NCBI RefSeq assembly: GCF_934561735.1
Contig: NZ_CAKTGT010000004.1
Span: 62,001-126,000 of the forward strand
Direction of reading: 5' to 3'
Length of the DNA: 64,000 bases
Origin: an uncultured Eubacterium sp.
GTDB lineage: Bacteria; Bacillota; Clostridia; Oscillospirales; Acutalibacteraceae
Under the pieces are notes generated by a model. It had not been told where the DNA came from. It did no database searches and saw only the letters and a list, made by a program, of their open reading frames with translations. The position numbers and the translations under genes are program-made. The number at the start of each line of letters is the position of its first letter. Position 1 is the stretch's first letter. Below are positions 55,903 through 64,000 of the stretch, in pieces.

Positions 55903-56954
55903 TATTTCAAACCGAAGAATTTCGGTATATCCTCATTCTTAATTTTCTGCGTAAACGACTCGCCGATTTTGCTCAAAAGCACAAAGTTGATTGAATCCGC
56001 CGTACGCTTTTTGTCGGCGTTCATACAAGCGATGATGTCCTGCAAAGTGTTGCTGTCCTCGGTCATGAGATTGTACTTTTTGAGCACATTTGCAATGCGT
56101 TTGCAAGTACCTTCTTCGGTAATTCCGTTTGCCTCGCCGGCTTTTGTAATCATTACCATACCGATGCCGACAGCCTCGCCGTGCGAAATCGTTGTGAAGT
56201 TGTGCAATTTTTCAATAGCGTGACCCGAAGTGTGACCGAAATTGAGAAGTGCTCTTTCGCCGTGCTCCTTTTCGTCACGCTCAACAACACCCGCTTTGAT
56301 GCTGACGCATTCAAAAATAATATCGTCGATTATGTCCTTGGCATTCTGCTTTTCCGTTTCTTCAAACAACGAAGCGGATTTTATGCAGCCCGTCTTGATA
56401 ACCTCTGCCATACCGTCCGAGAAAAAGTGCGGCGTCAAAGTGTTAAGCGTGTTAGGGTCAATAAGAACCAAAACGGGTTGATGAAACGCTCCGCAAAGAT
56501 TTTTGCCCTGAGGCAAATCAACCGCCGTTTTTCCGCCCACGGATGAATCCACCTGAGCAAGAAGCGATGTCGGAATTTGAACAAAATCAATACCTCTGAG
56601 GTAAATTGCGGCGGCAAAGCCTGCCATATCTCCGCAAACACCGCCGCCGAGAGCAACAACAAGGTCATTTCTTGTAAGCCCTTTTTCTGCCATAAATTCC
56701 ACCATAGAAATTACCGTGGCTGTGGTTTTGGACTCCTCACCTGCGTCAAAAACAAAGGTGCAAACATCGTAACCGACTGATTTTAGCTGTTCTTCAACGG
56801 TGTTGCCGTAAATTTTGTAAACATTGGTGTCGCTTATCAGGCAAACCTTTGCCGCATTTGACACCTCTTTGATATATTTTCCGCAAGAGGACATCAAGCC
56901 TTTTTCAATAAAAATATTGTACCCCTTGCCTACTTTTACATTGAGTGTTTTCAT
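55902..56954 (-). CDS. aroB: 3-dehydroquinate synthase
   Basis: 350 residues. This NAD- and metal-dependent cyclase makes 3-dehydroquinate from DAHP. The NAD region ALGGGVCGDMAGFAAAIYLRGIDFVQIPTSLLAQVDSSVGGKTAVDLPQGKN is clear (given here only as the region about residues 101-150), with metal-binding HTSGHAIE and the C-terminal DKKR. Transcribed directly after tyrA (shared base at 56954) and before aroA. Confidence 0.96.
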   Translation of the reverse strand: MKTLNVKVGKGYNIFIEKGLMSSCGKYIKEVSNAAKVCLISDTNVYKIYGNTVEEQLKSVGYDVCTFVFDAGEESKTTATVISMVEFMAEKGLTRNDLVVALGGGVCGDMAGFAAAIYLRGIDFVQIPTSLLAQVDSSVGGKTAVDLPQGKNLCGAFHQPVLVLIDPNTLNTLTPHFFSDGMAEVIKTGCIKSASLFEETEKQNAKDIIDDIIFECVSIKAGVVERDEKEHGERALLNFGHTSGHAIEKLHNFTTISHGEAVGIGMVMITKAGEANGITEEGTCKRIANVLKKYNLMTEDSNTLQDIIACMNADKKRTADSINFVLLSKIGESFTQKIKNEDIPKFFGLK

Positions 56955-57781
56955 TATCCGATTTCTTCCTTAATCTTGTTCGCTCTGTTCATCAAATCCT
57001 TGAGCGCCGGAGCGTCCTCATTTACGATGTTATATTTAAACTGCATAAGATTTGATACAAGGTCGTCAATTTCTTTTACAAGAGCATCTTTGTTATCAAT
57101 GAAAAGGTCTGCCCACATATCCGCATTGATTCGTGCAACTCGTGACACATCACGGTACGAGCCTGCCGAATATCCGGCATGTGACGGAGCAAGAGGAGAA
57201 AGCACATATGAGCACGCAAGCACATGAGCGATTTGCGAAGTAAACGCAATCATTTCGTCGTGGTGCTCGGGAGTTGTTACAACCGTTCTTGCAAAACCCA
57301 TACCCTGAGCAAGCCCTACAAGTGCGTCAATTTTGTTACGAGGCGTGCCGTCAACCGGCGTCACAATAAAACTTGCATTGTCATACAAAGTGTCAAGGCT
57401 GTTGTCGTAACCGCCGACTTCCCTGCCTGCCATCGGGTGAGCACCGATAAAGTAAAAATCAAGCTTTTCCTTTTCCATAGCACGGCAAATCTTTGTTTTG
57501 ATGCCGCAGGAATCGGTTACAACGCTGTCTTTTTTAAAGCTGTTTTTGTGCTCCAAAATAAACGGAACAATAGCCTCCGGATAAAAATTAACAAAGGTGA
57601 TGTCGGCTTCTGCCATAAGGGAGTCAATATCGCCCGTTCTGTCGATAACACCGTCACGAAGAGCCTTTTCTGTAACAGACTCTGTTCTGTTCCAGCCGAG
57701 GACGGTGTGGTTGGTATTCTTTTTTAGGGTCTTTGCCAAGCTGGCACCGATAAGACCCAAACCGCAAATTAAAATGTTCAT
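56954..57781 (-). CDS. tyrA: Prephenate dehydrogenase
   Basis: 275 residues. It oxidatively decarboxylates prephenate to 4-hydroxyphenylpyruvate for tyrosine. The N-terminal Rossmann motif is ICGLGLIGASLAKTL. GAHPMAGREVGGYDNS carries the catalytic His region, and a helical dimerisation domain follows. There is no ACT domain. It is the first gene of the aromatic run and has a near-consensus promoter with a leader of only about 30 bases. Confidence 0.95.
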   Translation of the reverse strand: MNILICGLGLIGASLAKTLKKNTNHTVLGWNRTESVTEKALRDGVIDRTGDIDSLMAEADITFVNFYPEAIVPFILEHKNSFKKDSVVTDSCGIKTKICRAMEKEKLDFYFIGAHPMAGREVGGYDNSLDTLYDNASFIVTPVDGTPRNKIDALVGLAQGMGFARTVVTTPEHHDEMIAFTSQIAHVLACSYVLSPLAPSHAGYSAGSYRDVSRVARINADMWADLFIDNKDALVKEIDDLVSNLMQFKYNIVNEDAPALKDLMNRANKIKEEIG

Positions 57782-57818
57782 TAGTTTGTCATCCTGTTAT
57801 ACATAAAAATACATATTA

Positions 57819-57847
57819 ATATTAACTTATAAAAGACCCAATGTCAA
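57819..57847 (-). promoter_or_regulatory. Promoter of the tyrA-aroB-aroA-aroC-pheA unit
   Basis: On the minus strand, a perfect TTGACA (57847-57842) and TAATAT (57824-57819) are separated by 17 bases. The -10 is 37 bases before the tyrA start, leaving no room for a T-box or attenuator. Confidence 0.75.
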
Positions 57848-57914
57848 ATTATATGCGAATAATGTAATAAATTGTTAACAAAGGCAAAAAGACAAAATAT
57901 GTATGCAGACAGAA

Positions 57915-57946
57915 AAAAGGGCCGTGGATTTCTCCACAGCCCTTTT
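57915..57946 (-). terminator. Terminator after the 49-residue peptide gene
   Basis: AAAAGGGCCGTGGA (57915-57928) pairs with TCCACAGCCCTTTT (57933-57946), one mismatch, loop TTTC. On the minus strand TTTTTT follows. It lies 8 bases past the peptide stop. Confidence 0.85.
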
Positions 57947-57954
57947 GTAATTTT

Positions 57955-58104
57955 TTACTCACCGTCGCCGAGCAAATCGTAATTATCGTCCTTGTTAAGG
58001 TCGTTCTTACCATTTTCTTCAGGATTCGATGCAGTTACCACACCGTTGCCCGACAATGAATATTTCCTGATTTCTAATTCAGGCTCAGAATAAAATTTCT
58101 TCAT
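57955..58104 (-). CDS. 49-residue acidic peptide, unknown function
   Basis: The peptide begins MKKFYSEPELEIRKYSLSG and has an Asn/Asp/Glu-rich C-terminal half ending LLGDGE. It has no Cys and no obvious membrane helix or signal peptide. AAGGAGGT lies 7 bases before ATG 58104, one of the best ribosome sites in the window, so translation is very likely. The longer frame up to 58224 runs into the giant gene and is not used. It starts 23 bases after the giant protein's stop and is followed at once by a terminator, so the two share a transcript. The MKKxYxEPE-type start resembles small orphan peptides of gut Firmicutes. I do not know the function. Confidence 0.75.
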   Translation of the reverse strand: MKKFYSEPELEIRKYSLSGNGVVTASNPEENGKNDLNKDDNYDLLGDGE

Positions 58105-58127
58105 TACTTTTACCTCCTTAGAAAATC

Positions 58128-61100
58128 TTAAAATGTATCTGTCGTATTTGTAGGTGTTGTAACCGGTGAATATTCGGTTACAAGTTCGCCCTTGGCATTC
58201 TTGTAAGTCAAGTAAGATACCCACTGAAGACCTACTTGAGAAACAGCCTTGCCTGCGATTGAAGATGTCTTAATTGAGACTACAAATTGATCGCCGCTTG
58301 TTGTGTAATTTGACTTAAGTCTGTTTACACCGTTCTTGCCGGCATTAGCAAGTTTGAGGTCACTGCCGTCGCCGTCAATAGCGCCGTTCTTGTTTATCTT
58401 GAGCAAAAGACCTTTTTCAACCAATTCGCAATTAGAAGGAAGTACGAATTGAGAGATGATTGAGAGCTTTTCGCTCGGAGCAATAACAAGATCTGATCTT
58501 GAGTCAACTCTTGCACCGTCACTGTTGCCCGGTTCTGTAATAATGCCTTGCTTAACACCCAAGTTGTAGGTGTATTCATCAAGAGGAATAAGGAGTGTAT
58601 CCTTGTGAACACGGAATGAGTAATCTGTGCCAAGCTTTACAACCTTACCCTTTGTGATAGCAGCAGCTACAGGGTTCCAAGCTCTTGTGTCTTCAGTACT
58701 ACCATAAATGTAACCGCCGTCTTTGAATGGTTCCGGTACATCAGGTTGTGAAGAACCGTGTGCATACCAATCTGCAAGATCATCTGCACCAACCTCTACC
58801 CAAGCATAAACTTCAGGGTTATTGTAATCAGCAATAGCTCTGCCGGCATCTGCAATAGTTGTTGTCTTAGAATCATTACCACGGTTAACTGTGTAGTGCA
58901 TTGCTGTGCCGTTATATCCTTCATCAGCAGTTTGGCCGCGTTTAAATACTAATTCATCGTTGTACTGAAGATTTTCAATCTTGAAATCAAGACCGGTTTG
59001 ACCGTAACCGTAAGACATATCTACAACATAAACTGTGTAGTTCTTTGAACCTGTAAAGTTATAAACAAGTGTGATGTTGGTATTGTCTGAAATAGTTACC
59101 TTTTCACCTGCGCTGTAAGTCTTGCCGTTTACCTTGAATGAATCGAAGGTGTAGTACGGATACTTAGGAGCAAGAGAAGCATTAAGTGTAAGTTCTGAGC
59201 CTGTTGCAACATAATCTGTAGCAACAATGGTTGAGTTGATACCGTTGAAGTATGTAACCTTGCTCTGATTTGTTGTTGATGCACTCTTTGTAGTAAGAAC
59301 TGTGTCACCTCTGATGATGAATGTAAGTTCTTCTGTTGTTGAGAAAAGCTTGTTTGCAACAGTCGATGTAGGTGATGTCATTTGATAATACCAGTCTACT
59401 GTTGGTTTGCTTGGAAGTGCAACTGTAACTTGTGTACCGTATGCGTATTCTCCCTTTTGATATGCCTGTGATTGGTCACCGTCAGGAACAATTGTTACTG
59501 TGTAATGTCTGAGCTGAATGCCGTTGAGAGCATTTGTAACAGCGTCATCACATTCTTTTTGAGTTGCGAATGCTTTACAAGTAACTCTTGAAGTACCGAG
59601 AAGTACTGTTTGAGTGTCTGTAAGTTTAGCAAGAGCAGCATCTATAGCTTCTTGGTCATAAGCATCAGGGTCGGTCATCTTTGATCTGCCCTCTGCCTTC
59701 AATGCTTCAAGTACAGATGAATCAACTGTGCTTTCAACAAGGAGTGATGCCAAACCAGGAATTGTTTTTTCTGCTTCTTCTTTAACAGCCGCAACAACAT
59801 CGGTTTCGTCCTCGTAGTGAGTCTTTCTTTCTGCGGTTGACATTGTGTAGAAATGCAATTTGCCGATTTCATCTGCAACTGCCTGAACTGAAGCAGCTGT
59901 GTACTTGTTGTCTTCTACGCTGTCAACAAGAGTTGCAACTGCGTTGTCTACAGGAGTGAAATCAATCATGTAAACAAGTCCGTTAAATGCGTTTGTAAGT
60001 GCTGTTGTATATTCGTCAACTGCGCTTTGATCGGAAGCAGCTACATTAACGATATTAATGTCGCTGTATTCGTTTTGATACTTTGAAAGTGCTCTTTCGT
60101 AAGCAGTCTTAAATGTAGTCCATGTTTCAGGTCTAACCTTAGCTTCATCTTTGTTGTAAGCATTTTCGGCAGCTGTAAGAGCGTTCTTGAGAGCTGCATT
60201 GCTTGCAGCTTTTTGAAGGTTTTTCTTAGCCAACCAAAGTGCATCGTACCTTCTGTCGCATTCTGCAATGATGTCGGCATATTCCATATTGCCGTAATCA
60301 AAGTTTTCGTTTGCTTCTTCAATAGCGTCTGTAAGAGTCTTCCATGAAGCTGCAGTGTATTGATTCTTTGTTGCAACAAAGTCAGCACTTGAACATTGGT
60401 CGATAAGTTCAAACAATGTGTAAAGGTCTACAAATCTTACATTAAGTGCAAGCTTTGCTCTTTCGAAGTCATAACCTGCGAAGTTTGCGAATACGTTGTC
60501 GCAATATCTCCAGAAGAATACAATACCGAAGTATGCAGTTGAGTTACCGAGTTGGAGAGCCTTTGAAACCTTTGAAGGTTTGTTTATTTCATTTACCGGT
60601 GCACTTGTGTAGTCTGTGATTGTTACAGTTGTTTTTGTATTGAACTCTGTCCAGCCGTTCTTTGCGTAAATACCGCCACGGCCCGGAGCTGTTGAACCGT
60701 CTGTAACTTCAAGTTCTTTAATGAAATCATGGTCGGCATTTGTGATGTCGGCACCTGCAGAGTCAACACCGTAAGCCTTACCTGTTGACTGTGTAACCTT
60801 AGCGGATGTAATAGCAACATCCATACCGCCAACATTAAATTGAGTTGAAGCCTTATAGTCTTTAAGCTGTGAAGCAGTCAAGCCGCAATCTGTAGGCCAT
60901 TTGCTCATACCGCCTGCCTGCTTTGAAACAATTTCGCCTGATGTAAGTCTGTTGGCATCAAGGATGATTGAGTCAAATACAGTTTCGTAGTCGGTACCTG
61001 TTTGAACATTCCATGAACCCCATTTTGATGTCGGAAGTTCATAAGTATAAGATGTACGCTCTGTTCTGAAAATAATCGGGTCGGTTGTATATTCCCAATA

Positions 61101-63932
61101 GAACTTTTGGCAATTTGCTCTTTGACCTGTAAATTCAGTTTTAATTGTTCTGCCCTGGCTTGCAGGAGTACCGTTTGAAATTTGTGAGAAAGCAGGCTGC
61201 AAACCACGAACAGCACTGACAATTTTTGTTACGATGCCGGAATAGTTTGAAATAGCCGCTGTAACGGTTTCCTTAATTCTGCCGTTGAATGTGCCGAGTG
61301 ATGCCTTATATGTTTCGGCATCGCTGAGAGCAGATTCAAGAGTCATGTAGTTACCGTACTTGCTCTTGTCTTTTTCATATGTCTTTGCATATGCGATTGC
61401 CGATGTCAACGAATAGCCTGTATCAACCATTACATTGTCAAGGTTAACTTCTGCCTTTTCAATCAAAGCACAAAGTTGAGTGAGGTAATTTTCTACCTTT
61501 GCCTGAGCCTCGGCTGAGTCTTCGATTTTTTCCGTATCAAAGCCGTAAGCCTCTTCCGAGCCCCAAATAGCAATTTTGATTTCTTTGGTAAGAGCAGTGA
61601 TTGTTGTTGCATCAACAGTGCCACTCTTGAAGTAAGTTACATTGTGAGCAAGAGCCTCTGCGTTGTCAATAGCATATTCAAGAGTCTTTGTTTCAACAAC
61701 AGTCTTGATCATACCGTTCTTGAGGTTTTCTCTTGCAGTTGTGAGAGGTTGAGTGTACTGTTCTGCATCAGCCATTACCAAATCATTTGTGTAAAGATTT
61801 GCAAAATAACCTGTTGCTGCCTGGTACTTTGCTTCAAACTCATCCCATACTTCTTTATTATACTTTGAATAGTCGGCATTGCCTGAGTTGTAAATCTTCT
61901 TTGACTTTGAGATTTCGCTCTTCAATGCATCGTAAGCAGAAGCACCTGTGTCTTCTGTAACTTCAGCTTCATTGATTCCGTCGATGTACTTAGTGATCTT
62001 TTGACCTTCTTTAAGTACATTGTCGGTTGTAAGAGTTTTGATGTTTGCTTGGTTTGCATAAGTTGTTGCGTTGTCAAACAAAGCAATGAGATCGTGCAAG
62101 CCGTTTTGCTTGTAGCTTGAAACTGCCGCAAGCTTGCCGAGCATGGTTCTGTTTTGGATAGCGTCTGCAAGACCCTTGTAGTTGAATACGGCGATTCTTC
62201 TTGGTTGAATTGTGTAGTTACCGCTTGAATCCTTTACGCCGTTTGTGATCTTGTAGCCCTTCATGTTACCGTCTACGGCTGTAACATCTGTACCTTCGCT
62301 ACCGCCGTACCAAGCCCAGTACTGACCTACTCTTCTGTAACCTCTGTTGTCTGTAGCGTCTGATGTAAAGTCGGCATTGATTGCAGTGCCGTCAACCTGG
62401 AATGATGTAGCATAAGCATTCCAATAGTTACCTGCAGAGTAACCGAGGTTATCCGACTTACCTTCTGTAATATTGTTTACTTCGGCACCTACATAAGCAC
62501 TACCGTTATTACGGCAGTTGTTGAAGTCAAGGTTGTTGGTACCGTCCTTACCCTTCCAAGTAAGTTCTTTGTTATTGTCGTTAAATGTAGAAATACAGTT
62601 GAAGTTTTTATCTACACCGATTTTCTTATCCGACCAGTCCGAAGTGGAGTTGGCAGCCTGACAAGCATAAACATTGTGGATATATCTTGCCTTATTTTGA
62701 AAAGCATTACTGAATGTTTTTCTTGCCATGAACATAACAGGCATGATGGCAGGTGTTTTGCCGTCATAAAGAAGAACCGTGTTAGGGAAATAAATCTGTA
62801 CATATGTATTGCCTGCTTCATCAAACTGAGCAGCCATACCGGAAGAATCGCCACCCTTTTTATCGTGGTTTAAGCCAACGCAGTCTTCGGTGTAAACGAT
62901 GTTGCTGTAATATGTAACTGTTGTGTTGTTAACAAGGCCCTTACCTTCGTTGCTGGTGAATGAAGGCTGAAGAGATTCAAACTGACCTGTTACATCATCA
63001 ACCCAAGCTTCCATTGCCGCAGTTTTTGCAGCAAGGTCTTCGGAAGCCGCATCGAGTTCTGCCTCGGTAGGAGGAGCGGTTGCAGCACCGTATGCAAATG
63101 CGTCACGATAGCGAACAGCCTTTACATATGCCTCATATGCAGGGAGCATTTTTTTGTAAACAAGGCCGTTTGTACCTACATTGGACATTTTTTGTTCGTA
63201 AGCGGCAATCTGCTTGTCGATACCTTCAACGCCCGGGATAACCTCTACTTCTTCGCTATACTTGCAAGTAACGGAAGTTTTGCTTGCAGTAACATAGATA
63301 TCGGACCAAGGAGAACCCGAAGCAGATGCACTTGAGCACATAACCATAAGGGTTACATACTTTTCTTTTTGTGCGATTGCATAGTTGAATGCGTCCTTAA
63401 CATCTACAGTAACTTTACCGCCGCCGGTAATTTCGCTTCTGGCGATGTCGGTAATCTTTTGAAGATTGAAGTAAGTTGTTGCTTTGTTGATATGATCCGA
63501 GCCGGTGTAAAGGGTTGAAAGGCGTGTATCCCCACCTGTCAATTCGTTGGCTTTGTCATTTGCAACATAGTAAACGCTGAGGGAAACAGCACTGTCCGAC
63601 TCACCGGCAAACGCCGTGCTTTCGAAATTAATATCAAAAGATGCGGAAGTGAACTCGCTTGCACTGGAAGAAACATCCGAAGTGTTGTACTGCCAATAAG
63701 CAAGAGAATAACTGTTGTCCGTGCTGTCGTTTACAATTTGATAGTACGAATTCTTGAAACGGCCGCCATCATAGTTAATCAAACCTGTTTTGCTGAACTT
63801 AGCAGTAGCGGTTTTTTCAACTATAACGTTGTCCGTTGTAGAGTCAGCCAATGCTGTAAGAGGCAGAGCGGTAACAATCATTAACACTGCCAACAAACAA
63901 GCTATTGACTTTTTGAATAGTCTTTTAACCAT
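58128..63932 (-). CDS. Giant secreted multidomain repeat protein
   Basis: 1934 residues. A signal peptide (1-29, cleavage after ALA) leads to several hundred residues of beta-rich sequence. Helical, FIVAR-like repeats follow, each with a Y-x-x-x-x-W-x-x-[FL] start, at about 691-740, 1190-1245 and 1262-1320, with another near 1341. A second LQPxF stretch at about 911 echoes 321 and suggests duplication of a larger block. Beta-grasp (Listeria-Bacteroides-like) modules lie at about 1475-1630. There is no LPxTG, dockerin or C-terminal membrane helix, so how it stays on the cell is unclear. GGGAGG precedes ATG 63932, and a TATTAT box (63991-63986) may be the -10. An adhesin or matrix-binding role is inference. 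Confidence 0.8.
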   Translation of the reverse strand: MVKRLFKKSIACLLAVLMIVTALPLTALADSTTDNVIVEKTATAKFSKTGLINYDGGRFKNSYYQIVNDSTDNSYSLAYWQYNTSDVSSSASEFTSASFDINFESTAFAGESDSAVSLSVYYVANDKANELTGGDTRLSTLYTGSDHINKATTYFNLQKITDIARSEITGGGKVTVDVKDAFNYAIAQKEKYVTLMVMCSSASASGSPWSDIYVTASKTSVTCKYSEEVEVIPGVEGIDKQIAAYEQKMSNVGTNGLVYKKMLPAYEAYVKAVRYRDAFAYGAATAPPTEAELDAASEDLAAKTAAMEAWVDDVTGQFESLQPSFTSNEGKGLVNNTTVTYYSNIVYTEDCVGLNHDKKGGDSSGMAAQFDEAGNTYVQIYFPNTVLLYDGKTPAIMPVMFMARKTFSNAFQNKARYIHNVYACQAANSTSDWSDKKIGVDKNFNCISTFNDNNKELTWKGKDGTNNLDFNNCRNNGSAYVGAEVNNITEGKSDNLGYSAGNYWNAYATSFQVDGTAINADFTSDATDNRGYRRVGQYWAWYGGSEGTDVTAVDGNMKGYKITNGVKDSSGNYTIQPRRIAVFNYKGLADAIQNRTMLGKLAAVSSYKQNGLHDLIALFDNATTYANQANIKTLTTDNVLKEGQKITKYIDGINEAEVTEDTGASAYDALKSEISKSKKIYNSGNADYSKYNKEVWDEFEAKYQAATGYFANLYTNDLVMADAEQYTQPLTTARENLKNGMIKTVVETKTLEYAIDNAEALAHNVTYFKSGTVDATTITALTKEIKIAIWGSEEAYGFDTEKIEDSAEAQAKVENYLTQLCALIEKAEVNLDNVMVDTGYSLTSAIAYAKTYEKDKSKYGNYMTLESALSDAETYKASLGTFNGRIKETVTAAISNYSGIVTKIVSAVRGLQPAFSQISNGTPASQGRTIKTEFTGQRANCQKFYWEYTTDPIIFRTERTSYTYELPTSKWGSWNVQTGTDYETVFDSIILDANRLTSGEIVSKQAGGMSKWPTDCGLTASQLKDYKASTQFNVGGMDVAITSAKVTQSTGKAYGVDSAGADITNADHDFIKELEVTDGSTAPGRGGIYAKNGWTEFNTKTTVTITDYTSAPVNEINKPSKVSKALQLGNSTAYFGIVFFWRYCDNVFANFAGYDFERAKLALNVRFVDLYTLFELIDQCSSADFVATKNQYTAASWKTLTDAIEEANENFDYGNMEYADIIAECDRRYDALWLAKKNLQKAASNAALKNALTAAENAYNKDEAKVRPETWTTFKTAYERALSKYQNEYSDINIVNVAASDQSAVDEYTTALTNAFNGLVYMIDFTPVDNAVATLVDSVEDNKYTAASVQAVADEIGKLHFYTMSTAERKTHYEDETDVVAAVKEEAEKTIPGLASLLVESTVDSSVLEALKAEGRSKMTDPDAYDQEAIDAALAKLTDTQTVLLGTSRVTCKAFATQKECDDAVTNALNGIQLRHYTVTIVPDGDQSQAYQKGEYAYGTQVTVALPSKPTVDWYYQMTSPTSTVANKLFSTTEELTFIIRGDTVLTTKSASTTNQSKVTYFNGINSTIVATDYVATGSELTLNASLAPKYPYYTFDSFKVNGKTYSAGEKVTISDNTNITLVYNFTGSKNYTVYVVDMSYGYGQTGLDFKIENLQYNDELVFKRGQTADEGYNGTAMHYTVNRGNDSKTTTIADAGRAIADYNNPEVYAWVEVGADDLADWYAHGSSQPDVPEPFKDGGYIYGSTEDTRAWNPVAAAITKGKVVKLGTDYSFRVHKDTLLIPLDEYTYNLGVKQGIITEPGNSDGARVDSRSDLVIAPSEKLSIISQFVLPSNCELVEKGLLLKINKNGAIDGDGSDLKLANAGKNGVNRLKSNYTTSGDQFVVSIKTSSIAGKAVSQVGLQWVSYLTYKNAKGELVTEYSPVTTPTNTTDTF

Positions 63933-64000
63933 TTAAAAAACCTCCCTAAGATTTAACGAATTATGTACATAGATACAGTTTATACATAATACCATTATTT

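Noticed and set aside
1..64000. CRISPR array, tRNA or rRNA genes, insertion sequences
   Set aside because: No regularly spaced repeats, no cloverleaf-like segment in the gaps, and no transposase or integrase motif seen on either strand.

Overview
The window is chromosomal DNA of an AT-leaning, Gram-positive, spore-former-lineage anaerobe, most likely a gut member of class Clostridia (Ruminococcaceae/Oscillospiraceae type). I infer this from the gene set: the DapL route to diaminopimelate, a paired GlgC/GlgD glycogen system, SepF/DivIVA/YlbF, an endonuclease-type MutL with no MutH, FeoB with a small Cys-rich partner, strong AGGAGG-like ribosome sites and TTGACA/TATAAT promoters. Nearly all the DNA is core housekeeping sequence. 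I see no prophage, transposase, CRISPR array, rRNA or tRNA gene.

Layout. 1-1864: end of an iron-uptake locus (feoB and a FeoB-associated protein fused to a heavy-metal domain). 1865-2180: terminators and small hairpin repeats. 2181-6383 (-): mgsA-hisS-aspS-yfbR. 6485-10903 (-): mreB-mreC-mreD-PBP2, the elongasome. 10904-11305: composite hairpin repeat. 11306-15403 (-): a GPH-type sugar symporter with a long helical tail, a lipoprotein deacetylase, and prfB without the programmed frameshift. 15634-20186 (+): an ArsB/NhaD permease, a cytidylate-kinase-like protein, a methyltransferase, a small membrane protein and a frameshifted VanZ protein. 20258-26100 (-): glgB-glgC-glgD-glgA. 26435-31243 (+): an ANTAR regulator with a degenerate receiver, then dapF, dapL, purC, purB. 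31331-47591 (-): one very long run, miaB-ylbF-mutS-mutL-miaA-hlyD like-yggS-sepF-divIVA-ileS-lspA-rluD-HAD. 47816-49345 (+): malQ. 49399-57781 (-): tyrA-aroB-aroA-aroC-pheA, then a VTT membrane protein, galactokinase and a lipid kinase. 57955-63932 (-): a 1934-residue secreted repeat protein followed by a 49-residue acidic peptide.

How they work together. The glg genes and malQ handle glycogen storage and remodelling. The mre/PBP2 block, sepF/divIVA, dapF/dapL and the deacetylase cover wall growth and division. The tyrA-pheA block makes chorismate, prephenate and the aromatic amino acids. Promoters with 16-18 bp spacers can be read in front of ten transcription units, and paired hairpins with T-runs mark many ends.

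The least ordinary items are the FeoB-associated/HMA fusion, the UUU-UGA frameshift in the vanZ-like gene, the ribosome site buried in a terminator stem before the deacetylase, the pseudo-receiver ANTAR protein leading a dap/pur operon, the Cys-rich tail on YlbF, and the giant secreted protein with its short partner peptide. I did not find a clearly new multi-gene system. The last pair is the best candidate for undescribed biology.
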